Positions 41,857 to 48,377 of a DNA stretch of 64,000 nt are shown piece after piece (positions within the stretch are counted from its first letter, which is position 1; each line of letters starts with the position of its first letter). A model generated the notes under the pieces. The model did not search any database. It worked only from the letters and a program-made list of their open reading frames with translations, and was not told where the DNA came from. The DNA comes from a virus. The DNA lies in IMG/VR virus record IMGVR_UViG_3300044701_000569, positions 293,560 through 357,559 of that record; one strand, written 5' to 3'. Both the position numbers and the translations under genes were made by a program.

Positions 41857-41931
41857 TCATAAAAGGACAATTAGCATGACAGTTACAATGACTGTAAATC
41901 CTACTAAAAATCTTACTAGATCGTCTTCCAT
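41857..41931 (-). CDS. 24-aa membrane micro-ORF inside the tmRNA intervening segment
   Basis: ATG at 41931 with an AAGGA ribosome site 5 bases upstream and TGA at 41857-41859 gives 24 codons. A charged start (MEDDLVRF) leads into an uninterrupted run of Leu, Val, Ile, Thr, Phe and Met, enough for one membrane helix. It fills almost the whole intervening segment between the two mature tmRNA pieces. The ribosome site lies in a 10-bp inverted repeat (CATAAAAGGA/TCCTTTTATG). The frame could be chance, but site, length and composition together suggest a real peptide. Confidence 0.55.
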   Translation of the reverse strand: MEDDLVRFLVGFTVIVTVMLIVLL

Positions 41932-41946
41932 AACTATCCTTTTATG
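41857..41946 (-). repeat. Inverted repeat closing the tmRNA intervening segment
   Basis: CATAAAAGGA at the 5' end of the intervening segment and TCCTTTTATG at its 3' end are perfectly complementary over 10 bases. Pairing would stack next to the acceptor stem, hold both pieces together before processing and hide the micro-ORF ribosome site. Confidence 0.7.
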
Positions 41947-42012
41947 GTGGAGCTGGCGGGAGTTGCACCCGCGTCTTGAATGCCTTCGCTTTGAAGGGAT
42001 TACAACAATTTC

Positions 42013-42216
42013 TTAAACAGGCTGAATGTTACTTGCCTGTTGTCCTTTTGGACCCATTGTGATTTCAAATCTTACACTCTGTCCTTCTTGTAGGCTTTTG
42101 TAGCCACTAGAAGAAATTTGTGAAAAATGAGCAAACACATCTGCGCCGCCATTGTCTGGAGTAATGAAACCAAAACCTTTAGCTTCGTTAAACCATTTTA
42201 CTTTACCTGTTACCAT
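42013..42216 (-). CDS. cspA: Cold-shock protein CspA family
   Basis: 67 aa with [17 protein letters not shown] (RNP1) and DVFAHFSQI (RNP2), then [20 protein letters not shown]. It is a single-stranded RNA/DNA chaperone. The acceptor piece of the tmRNA begins within about 30 bases of its stop, so both probably share one transcript from 42332-42359. Confidence 0.95.
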   Translation of the reverse strand: MVTGKVKWFNEAKGFGFITPDNGGADVFAHFSQISSSGYKSLQEGQSVRFEITMGPKGQQASNIQPV

Positions 42217-42228
42217 TTTATTTTCCTA

Positions 42229-42281
42229 TGTGTTATATATTACTAATATTTGTTCAGTTCATCTAACTCTTATATAACACA
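42229..42281 (-). promoter_or_regulatory. Stem-loop in the cspA leader
   Basis: TGTGTTATAT (42272-42281 on the minus strand) and ATATAACACA (42229-42238) form a 10-bp stem just before the AGGA ribosome site. An AT-rich leader hairpin in a cold-shock mRNA fits temperature-dependent control, by analogy with cspA leaders. Confidence 0.55.
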
Positions 42282-42331
42282 CAGGTTACTAACTAGTCTC
42301 AATTTATCTTACTAAAATTTTCGTATAGTGC

Positions 42332-42359
42332 ATTATTGCACAGTTTGTAGATTTGTCAA
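42332..42359 (-). promoter_or_regulatory. Early-type promoter for cspA-ssrA
   Basis: TTGACA (42354-42359), 16-base spacer, AATAAT (42332-42337) preceded by TGC. The leader to the cspA ATG is about 110 bases, the longest in the window. Confidence 0.75.
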
Positions 42360-42379
42360 CCTACATTCTATTTAGCTGG

Positions 42380-42511
42380 TTAATCATATGGCTTTAAAAA
42401 ATCATCATTTTTTGAATCTTCTTCAAAATTGCTCCAATCATAGGTTGCTAACTTATAAATCCAAAAAGCATGTAATCCTATTACAAAAGTCAAAAGAAAT
42501 AGATTTGTCAT
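42380..42511 (-). CDS. Small membrane protein (43 aa)
   Basis: ATG overlaps the stop of the upstream gene (ATGA at 42508-42511). One hydrophobic N-terminal helix (LFLLTFVIGLHAFWIYKL) and an acidic tail (NFEEDSKNDDF). It fills the region before the cspA promoter. Confidence 0.62.
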   Translation of the reverse strand: MTNLFLLTFVIGLHAFWIYKLATYDWSNFEEDSKNDDFLKPYD

Positions 42512-42729
42512 ATTTTTTTATTCTCATATGTATAAACGAGTTTAGTTACATCATCAACCTTGACTAACCATCCGTCTTTGTTTACTATGTATACATCGCC
42601 AGGTTTGTAGAGTGCGCTTTTTCCGCCTTCTACTCCTTCTCTAGTTACACCCATAACTTCTCCAGGCCATTCGCCTTCAACTCTCCAGCTGGTCCCAGCT
42701 TGTGATATGTTATAATCTACCCACAGCAT
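42508..42729 (-). CDS. Hypothetical protein (73 aa)
   Basis: Begins MLWVDYNISQAGTSWRVEGE and has KPGDVYIVNKDGWLVKVDD, a beta-rich small barrel. Its start follows the aldolase stop by a single base. No family recognised. Confidence 0.65.
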   Translation of the reverse strand: MLWVDYNISQAGTSWRVEGEWPGEVMGVTREGVEGGKSALYKPGDVYIVNKDGWLVKVDDVTKLVYTYENKKI

Positions 42730-43383
42730 TTAGACTCCACTGGCTAAAACAATCTTACAGATATGTTCTAACCGTTCAATGTGTTCAAAAGTACGCCACG
42801 GGCTTGTATCTATAGCAACAACCCCATGTCCTTTAATACCTATAATATCATGAGCTATGACACCATTCTTGTCAACACCTAATCTATCAATTGTTTCATC
42901 TGCCAGCTTTTGACTGATAGGCGGCACATCTGGTACATTTGGTGCTACCTTTGTGTAACGTCCTAGTTCTGGAAAGTCCTTTACCAGTTTGTCTAGTTCA
43001 ATGCCCTTGTGCATTGCTGCTACACAATATGTTGGATGAAAGTGCATTACTACTCTAACATCGTTGCTGTGTTGTCCCATTTCTTTTTGCAGTCCAAAAT
43101 GCAACGGAATCTCTCCGCTGGGCTTTAGATTTGCACTGATGTCAGTGTATTCCATTTCCTCCCAAGCATAATTAAACGCTGCTGAACCAACACCACTATT
43201 AATAGTTCTCCAGATTCTAATTTTCTTAAACAGCTCTGGTTGCATTGTTTGCTTACGAATGCCGCTGGGAGTGATATAGAAATGATCTCTATCATGATGT
43301 CGGATACTAACATTGCCGTCGCGGCTAGTAATCCAGTTTCTATTATAAGCCGAAACCATTGTTTCGCATATTGTTTCTAACAT
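42730..43383 (-). CDS. Class II aldolase/adducin-like protein
   Basis: Zinc-site motifs VVMHFHPTYCVAAMH and IKGHGVVAID, the N-terminal SRDGNVSIRHHDRD (usual TxGNxSxR) and YITPSG show the aldolase II/adducin fold, 217 aa as in FucA. These enzymes act on sugar phosphates or related carbonyls. It overlaps the DadA-like gene by one base; the joint substrate is unclear. Confidence 0.85.
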   Translation of the reverse strand: MLETICETMVSAYNRNWITSRDGNVSIRHHDRDHFYITPSGIRKQTMQPELFKKIRIWRTINSGVGSAAFNYAWEEMEYTDISANLKPSGEIPLHFGLQKEMGQHSNDVRVVMHFHPTYCVAAMHKGIELDKLVKDFPELGRYTKVAPNVPDVPPISQKLADETIDRLGVDKNGVIAHDIIGIKGHGVVAIDTSPWRTFEHIERLEHICKIVLASGV

Positions 43384-44549
43384 TAATGTTTACCTATTAA
43401 ACTTGCTATTTCACGAGCTGTGTATGCGCTTAATGTCCATCCTAGGTGCCCGTGACCTGTGTTATACCACACACCTAGGTTTCTTGTGCTTCTAGTAACT
43501 ATGGGCATCATATTAGGAGTCATTGGCCTTAGACCTGCCCAAGGAGTAATTGATTCCATGTTTACTTCAGGAAACAGTCTCTCTGTCCATTCTTTCAAAG
43601 GCCTTATGCGGTCCTGGATAATGTCTGTGTTATATCCATTTAATTCCGCTGTTCCTGCTACCCGTAAACGTCCTTCACCTAGACGAGCAGTAACAATTTT
43701 TGCTTCATCATCTAATAAACTTACCCAGGGTGCTGGTCCTGGATCGTTAATTGTGATGCTGTATCCTTTAACAGGATAGATAGGCAAATCGTCGCCTACT
43801 CTTTTAGCAATGGCTCTGCTGCCTGCGCCTGCACAAACTACAACAGGCCCTGTTTCTAAGAACTGGTAAATGTCATAGTTTTTTATTGTCTTTTGTTTAA
43901 ATTTTACATTGTACTTCGTTTCAAGTACCTTTGATAATTCAACGCAGAACTTGTGTATGTCGCCGGTGAAGTCTTGTTCATTATAAAAACCGCCAACAAC
44001 AGTATCAATGCTGTTCTTTAGAGCAGGCTCAATTGAAAGTATTTCGTCCTTGCCTACTTCCCAACGATTCAATCCTGCTTCTTTGTAAAGTCTGTTTGTA
44101 TCTCTTGCAAACTCTAGTTCTTTTTCTGAACGATAGATATGTAGGATACCTTTTTCAACTTTATCAAATTCAATACCTTCTTCTAGTGCAATCTGTTTAT
44201 AGAGTGCGTGTGCCTCTATAGCCATCTCACAGGTCTTTCTAGTATTGTTTTCTCTATTTTTGATGTGTGTTAAAAACTGAGCAAGCCAGCGATACTTCTC
44301 TAGGCTAGGCTTAGGATTAATCAGTAGTGGTGCATCTTTCTTAAAGAGCCACTTAACACCCTTGTGTACGCTGCGCCAACTATTCCAAACTTCAGCATTA
44401 CTTGCACTGAGCTGTCCGCCATTAGCAAAAGAGGTAGCCATTGCTGGATACCTCTTTTCGTCAACGACAGTAACTTGGCAACGTGACTTTGCCAAATAGT
44501 AAGCGGTGGTGATGCCTGTGATTCCGGCGCCGATTACTGTTACTTGCAT
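43383..44549 (-). CDS. DadA-like FAD-dependent amino-acid oxidoreductase
   Basis: N-terminal FAD site VIGAGITGITTAYYLAK with Asp/Glu of TVVDEK; then MATSFANGGQLSASNAEVW, PVKGYSITI and a C-terminal GLRPMTPNMMPIV and NTGHGHLGWTLS, all DadA-type motifs. 388 aa from the ATG at 44549; the longer frame has no better start. It oxidises a D-amino acid or a related amine in the host cytoplasm or at its membrane. Rare in phages. Confidence 0.88.
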   Translation of the reverse strand: MQVTVIGAGITGITTAYYLAKSRCQVTVVDEKRYPAMATSFANGGQLSASNAEVWNSWRSVHKGVKWLFKKDAPLLINPKPSLEKYRWLAQFLTHIKNRENNTRKTCEMAIEAHALYKQIALEEGIEFDKVEKGILHIYRSEKELEFARDTNRLYKEAGLNRWEVGKDEILSIEPALKNSIDTVVGGFYNEQDFTGDIHKFCVELSKVLETKYNVKFKQKTIKNYDIYQFLETGPVVVCAGAGSRAIAKRVGDDLPIYPVKGYSITINDPGPAPWVSLLDDEAKIVTARLGEGRLRVAGTAELNGYNTDIIQDRIRPLKEWTERLFPEVNMESITPWAGLRPMTPNMMPIVTRSTRNLGVWYNTGHGHLGWTLSAYTAREIASLIGKH

Positions 44550-44553
44550 TAAT

Positions 44554-44751
44554 TTACATAGTGTTCTTTTTGTCCTGGATTTCTCCACGACGGGCCTTGG
44601 ATAGCTTACCAAGCTCACCTAGTGCCTTGCGAGCGCGAGCGGCTGCTGCCTTAACGCCCTTACCTTCAAATGCTTCTGATTCCTTAAGATAATTGTTAAA
44701 TGCTAGAACAATTTCTTCGTGTACGGAATTTGTTGTGGTTGTATCAGTCAT
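44554..44751 (-). CDS. Histone H1-like (Hc1-type) small protein
   Basis: The C-terminal half GVKAAAARARKALGELGKLS followed by KARRGEIQDKK resembles Hc1-type chromatin proteins (Lys/Ala-rich helix with KAAAxRxR). 65 aa. It could bind DNA. The N-terminus (TDTTTTNSVHEEIVLAF) is acidic. Confidence 0.6.
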   Translation of the reverse strand: MTDTTTTNSVHEEIVLAFNNYLKESEAFEGKGVKAAAARARKALGELGKLSKARRGEIQDKKNTM

Positions 44752-45341
44752 GTGTTTTCTCCTGTAATGATATTATATATTTCTTTCCAACTCTTCACCC
44801 TAGGAATCATGGCATCAACATAATCCATGTTATGTCCATGTTCCACAAGCAACGGTTTAAGTCCAACATTGAGTCCTGCTTTACAGTTGTCAATCTTGTC
44901 TTCGATCCACCAGCATTGGGTATCACGATACTGTTCAAGAACCTTGTCCTTGTCTGCACCTGTGTCTAGAAAGATAAAGTGATCAAAAGCTGTCTCACCA
45001 AATAGTTTGCGCACATTCATCTTGCGCAATCGTTGAGCGTTTCGATCTTTGCTTAGGCTGGTGATGCAATGAAAAACATAACCATATTCTTCATGCAATC
45101 TCTTAACGTAATGCTGTGCATCACGTAGTGCAGGAAGGAAACCAATGCTTGCTGATTCGTTAAAAATCTTAATCAGCTTCCTACCCTGTTCGTCATCGAT
45201 GCCATAACGTTTACCAATAGAGTAAACGAATTGTCCACCGTCTTGTTTTCTAAATCCGTGTTCTTCCATCCAACAGTGGAAGGCCCATTCCCAATCAAGA
45301 ATGACACCGTCTGCGTCTGTAAGTATTACTCTGTCTTTCAT
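44748..45341 (-). CDS. HAD-superfamily phosphatase-like protein
   Basis: Motif I DADGVILDWE (Asp nucleophile and acid-base Asp), motif II in FHCITSLSKDR and motif IV in CWWIEDKIDN fit a HAD hydrolase of the 5'(3')-nucleotidase type. 197 aa. Its own promoter lies at 45373-45400. Confidence 0.78.
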   Translation of the reverse strand: MKDRVILTDADGVILDWEWAFHCWMEEHGFRKQDGGQFVYSIGKRYGIDDEQGRKLIKIFNESASIGFLPALRDAQHYVKRLHEEYGYVFHCITSLSKDRNAQRLRKMNVRKLFGETAFDHFIFLDTGADKDKVLEQYRDTQCWWIEDKIDNCKAGLNVGLKPLLVEHGHNMDYVDAMIPRVKSWKEIYNIITGENT

Positions 45342-45372
45342 CTGTTCTCTCTTTGGCTATTACTACTTTTAA

Positions 45373-45400
45373 AGTATAGCACAAAGTTTGGATTTGTCAA
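45373..45400 (-). promoter_or_regulatory. Early-type sigma70 promoter
   Basis: TTGACA (45395-45400), 16-base spacer and TATACT (45373-45378) preceded by TGC; minus strand, 32 bases before the HAD gene. Confidence 0.85.
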
Positions 45401-46446
45401 GAGTAATATAACTTGAGTCCAGACTCGTAGTTACCTTTATACATTGTGGTAACCTTGCCTCTTTGTTTGGATTTATTTCTATCGTAGCTGAGATGAATCC
45501 AAATTGTGTTGCCGTGCTCAAAAATAATTTGATCGTAATCTATGTTATCTCTTATCCACTGCGCTCTCGGCAAGTAGTCACGTGGTGCTAATCCAGGCCA
45601 CTGTATGTCCATAGCCATTCCGTTGCAGTGTTGGCTTCCGCTTGAACCTTGTCTAAATCCACTATTAATTCTAATTCCGGGATATTTTCGGTTTACTGGT
45701 TCTGCTACATTTTCTGCTAGATATTTTAAGTTACCCATTAGATCCTGTATTGAATAGCCCTTTTGTGACTGCAATTGATGTTTGAAAACACAGTTAAGAG
45801 TAAAGTCTTTTACGGTGTAGTTAGTTGAGAGCCTATAATTGTAATCAATACTTGAGGGTAGATTAGATGTATCTACATCTCTACGCTCAGGAGCATCACC
45901 TTGTCTTCCGCTGTTATCCACTGTAGAGGGAGAAGTTGGAGCACCTGGTTGTGTGCTTCTATCGTTAGGCGAACTATATGCACTAAATCTAGGATTTGAT
46001 CCCCCGCCGCTTGTTGGTGCACCGTCTTCGCCGCCTTCATCATCTTCAGCGGCACCAGCACCTTCATTGACAATGGCATTTGAACCTGCTGCTGAATAGG
46101 GATCAGTAGCTACTAATACTCCTTCTACAAGTACAGCACTACCGTTGCTTACTGAAAGGTCTCCAACAAAAACTGTAGACTGAAGTTCAACCACAGTAGT
46201 TGCGCCACAGATTCTATCATCGTCATGCCTGTGTACAGGGTTGCTATAGACAAAAACAGATGGGGCGCCTTCAGCAGTTTTAGGATTACAATGCGGGCTA
46301 GCAGGGCACAAACTATCCGGCTGGGCGGGATCCTCGTGTTCTATTACAGGGATACTATTAACAAATACTGTTTGGGGATTTTCAGCAATTAACTGACCCC
46401 CACTGTGTGTATTGGGATCTCCTTGTACTGCCCACAACTTGCTCAT
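45397..46446 (-). CDS. PAAR-repeat spike protein with M15 peptidase domain
   Basis: Residues 1-130 hold PAAR-type units (GDPNTHSGGQLIAENPQTVF, SVFVYSNPVHRHDDDRICG, VFVGDLSVSNGSAVLVEGV), the sharp tip of tail spikes. A Gly/Ser/Pro linker follows. The C-terminal region has INSGFRQGSSGSQHCNGMA, AMDIQW and IWIHLSYD, the zinc and catalytic residues of M15 peptidases. It would pierce the outer membrane and cut peptidoglycan cross-links at DNA entry. Confidence 0.82.
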   Translation of the reverse strand: MSKLWAVQGDPNTHSGGQLIAENPQTVFVNSIPVIEHEDPAQPDSLCPASPHCNPKTAEGAPSVFVYSNPVHRHDDDRICGATTVVELQSTVFVGDLSVSNGSAVLVEGVLVATDPYSAAGSNAIVNEGAGAAEDDEGGEDGAPTSGGGSNPRFSAYSSPNDRSTQPGAPTSPSTVDNSGRQGDAPERRDVDTSNLPSSIDYNYRLSTNYTVKDFTLNCVFKHQLQSQKGYSIQDLMGNLKYLAENVAEPVNRKYPGIRINSGFRQGSSGSQHCNGMAMDIQWPGLAPRDYLPRAQWIRDNIDYDQIIFEHGNTIWIHLSYDRNKSKQRGKVTTMYKGNYESGLKLYYS

Positions 46447-46455
46447 TTCAACACC

Positions 46456-46746
46456 TTAAACCATTTGGATTCCGCTGGTACTTGAAATGTATTGCTTGGC
46501 CATTTCGCCATCGGTCTTGTGTACAAAAACTAAAGTGTTCTTGTTTATTTTAATTCTAGCACTAGGATTAATAGTAAAACTAAAAGGTCCTAGGCCCAGT
46601 CCTTGGTGTGTTGCCATTACAACCATTGGTTTTTCAATCGTAATAGTAGTTGAGTCTTCCTCTACGAAGCGAGCAACAAGTTCCTCTCCTCCAGTAGTTT
46701 TCATAGATACTGCGTCTTGTGATTTGTATGGTGCTTCTATTAACAT
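46456..46746 (-). CDS. Small beta-barrel protein, possibly Sm-like (96 aa)
   Basis: VSMKTTGGEELVARFVEED, TTITIEKPMVVMATHQGLG and KINKNTLVFVHKTDG look like an Sm/LSm-type strand order. I recall similar proteins in marine T4-like phages next to baseplate genes. Function unknown. Confidence 0.55.
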   Translation of the reverse strand: MLIEAPYKSQDAVSMKTTGGEELVARFVEEDSTTITIEKPMVVMATHQGLGLGPFSFTINPSARIKINKNTLVFVHKTDGEMAKQYISSTSGIQMV

Positions 46747-46749
46747 AAA

Positions 46750-47010
46750 TTAAGTTCCTATTGTGTGTCCAGTTCCGTTAAATCCGGTTTCATCTATATA
46801 CTTGGCTAGCTGATCGTAGCCACCAATATACTTTTCTCCTAAGAAAATTTGTGGCACTGAACGTGCATCAGGAACTGCTTCAAGTAGTTCTTCCTTAGTG
46901 TATCCGTCGCCAATTTTCTTTTCTTCAAACGGGATATTTCTTGCCTTTAATAGGGCCTTGGCTCTATCACAGTATGAGCAGTTATATTTGCTCCAAATAG
47001 TTGCTAGCAT
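46750..47010 (-). CDS. grx: Glutaredoxin
   Basis: Active site CSYC (residues 11-14), cis-Pro region RSVPQIFLGEKYIGGYDQL and 86-aa length are typical. It probably supplies electrons to the ribonucleotide reductase encoded just upstream on the same strand. Confidence 0.93.
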   Translation of the reverse strand: MLATIWSKYNCSYCDRAKALLKARNIPFEEKKIGDGYTKEELLEAVPDARSVPQIFLGEKYIGGYDQLAKYIDETGFNGTGHTIGT

Positions 47011-47037
47011 TTATATGTTTCCTTTATTAACAATTAA

Positions 47038-48138
47038 TTATAGCGCAGGTAGTTCGTCGTAGTCAATAGCATCACTCATAACACCAATGACATAATTAGT
47101 TGACTCATTTTCTTGCAGTGCTGTCTGCTTCTTGCTGGTATCGCTGTGCTTGTTGAACCAAGGAATAGGAGTAGACTTAGGAGCAGGGTTCCAATACTTA
47201 ATACCTATCTGCTTCAGCGCATCAGTTGCAGTGAAGTCTACAAAGTCTTTTAAGATACCTGCATTCAAACCAATAACTGGTCCCTTCTGGAATAGATAGT
47301 CTGCCCATTCTTTTTCTTCTCTAATAACATCCTTGTAAATCTGTATTACTTCTGATTCACAATCTTTAGCGGCTTGAGCAAAGCGATTGTCTTCTTTAAC
47401 TACTTGATTAATCAAGTAGGCAGTCCAACCTTTGTGTAGCAACTCGTCTTGTAGGATCAAGCTAATGATGTTACCATTACCAATAAAGATCTTATTCTCT
47501 ACCATAGCAAGGCTTGTTGCAAATGATACCATAAAGCGGAATGCTTCCAATCCATAACTAGCATGTAGAGCTAGATAGATTGCTTTAACGTGTTCGTACT
47601 CATCAACTGCTTCGCCTAGTTCTTTGCGACAGTTAATAAGATGTAGCTTATCATAATACAAACCAATGCTTGATGCCATGTCTACAATTTCTTGTGTGTC
47701 GTGAATGGTGTTGAACACATCCTTAGGTACATTGTAGATGTTGCGGATGATATGACTGTAGCTCTTACTGTGAATGTTAGTTTCAAAGAAGCCCCAGTTA
47801 TACATCAGTGCTTCTACTTCTGGAAGACTGCACACAGGCGTAAACACCTGCGTTGGACCTCTACCCTGAAGGCTATCCAAAGCAGTTTGGCGAAGTAGGT
47901 TACTAGTAAAAATATGCTTGACAGCATCACTGGCCTCTTTAAAGTCGTTTGCATCTTTGGTTAATGAGATTTCTTCAGGTTGCCAAAAGAATCCACGTGC
48001 AGTGCTATCATAGTCTGCAATCTTTTTGTACTTGACTTCTTCAAAACGCTGAATCGTTACTGGACCTTCGGGATCCAAAAACATTTTACGTGATAGATAA
48101 TCTGTCTTTGTGCTTAGATTATATTGCTGTTTGCTCAT
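47038..48138 (-). CDS. nrdB: Ribonucleoside-diphosphate reductase beta subunit
   Basis: A class I ferritin-like subunit of 366 aa; metal ligands appear in VCSLPEVEALMYNWGFFE (Glu), FETNIHSKSYSHI (Glu, His), and LILQDELLHKGW (Glu, His). A Tyr-radical region is at DKLHLINC. Partner of NrdA at 48374-50716. Confidence 0.93.
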   Translation of the reverse strand: MSKQQYNLSTKTDYLSRKMFLDPEGPVTIQRFEEVKYKKIADYDSTARGFFWQPEEISLTKDANDFKEASDAVKHIFTSNLLRQTALDSLQGRGPTQVFTPVCSLPEVEALMYNWGFFETNIHSKSYSHIIRNIYNVPKDVFNTIHDTQEIVDMASSIGLYYDKLHLINCRKELGEAVDEYEHVKAIYLALHASYGLEAFRFMVSFATSLAMVENKIFIGNGNIISLILQDELLHKGWTAYLINQVVKEDNRFAQAAKDCESEVIQIYKDVIREEKEWADYLFQKGPVIGLNAGILKDFVDFTATDALKQIGIKYWNPAPKSTPIPWFNKHSDTSKKQTALQENESTNYVIGVMSDAIDYDELPAL

Positions 48139-48377
48139 TTATGATTTCCTGTTATTTTTTCAATTTCATTTACTATAGTCTTAAGCGTAGTCATTCTCCA
48201 CTGCCTAGATTCAGGAATTTCAATTTTAAATTCCTGTTCAATTGATATCATTATTTCAGCTAGATCAAGACTATCTGCACCTAATTCATTTATTAAATTA
48301 GAGTGCGGTTTAATGTCACTGATATTAACTCCTAATTGGTCAACTAGAAGAGTTTTAATTCTACTTTCTATGTTCAT
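48135..48377 (-). CDS. acpP: Acyl carrier protein
   Basis: 80 aa from the ATG at 48377. The phosphopantetheine site Ser36 is in ELGADSLDLAEIMI, and the acidic helical frame is typical of ACP. It sits between nrdA and nrdB, with ATGA overlaps on both sides. A phage ACP may redirect lipid synthesis or have a separate role. Confidence 0.9.
   Translation of the reverse strand: MNIESRIKTLLVDQLGVNISDIKPHSNLINELGADSLDLAEIMISIEQEFKIEIPESRQWRMTTLKTIVNEIEKITGNHK

Larger units (their letters stand above)
41648..42009 (-). ncRNA. ssrA: Two-piece, circularly permuted tmRNA
   Basis: On the minus strand the acceptor piece comes first (from about 42005 to 41945): T arm GCGGG-TGCAACT-CCCGC, strand CAGCTCC, then A and an encoded CCA. 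An 89-base intervening segment follows (41856-41944), then the coding piece from 41855 (GGGGCTGAACTAGGATCG). GGGGCTG pairs with CAGCTCC over 7 bp including the G3-U70 pair used by alanyl-tRNA synthetase. UUGGGUG (41830-41836) pairs with CAUUCAA (41976-41982) as helix P2 between the pieces. The tag reads AVNDNNFALAA (41695-41730) and ends in a Clp-type degron. This order is known from alphaproteobacteria and some other lineages. The 5' end of the acceptor piece and the 3' end of the coding piece are approximate. Confidence 0.94.

Noticed and set aside
42010-42360. Glutamine (glnA-type) riboswitch upstream of the tmRNA
   Set aside because: I looked for one because I recall such a riboswitch linked to ssrA in a related myophage. 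The CGTTCA, CGGAAGTA and GAAGGAACGC blocks of that motif are not seen on the minus strand here.
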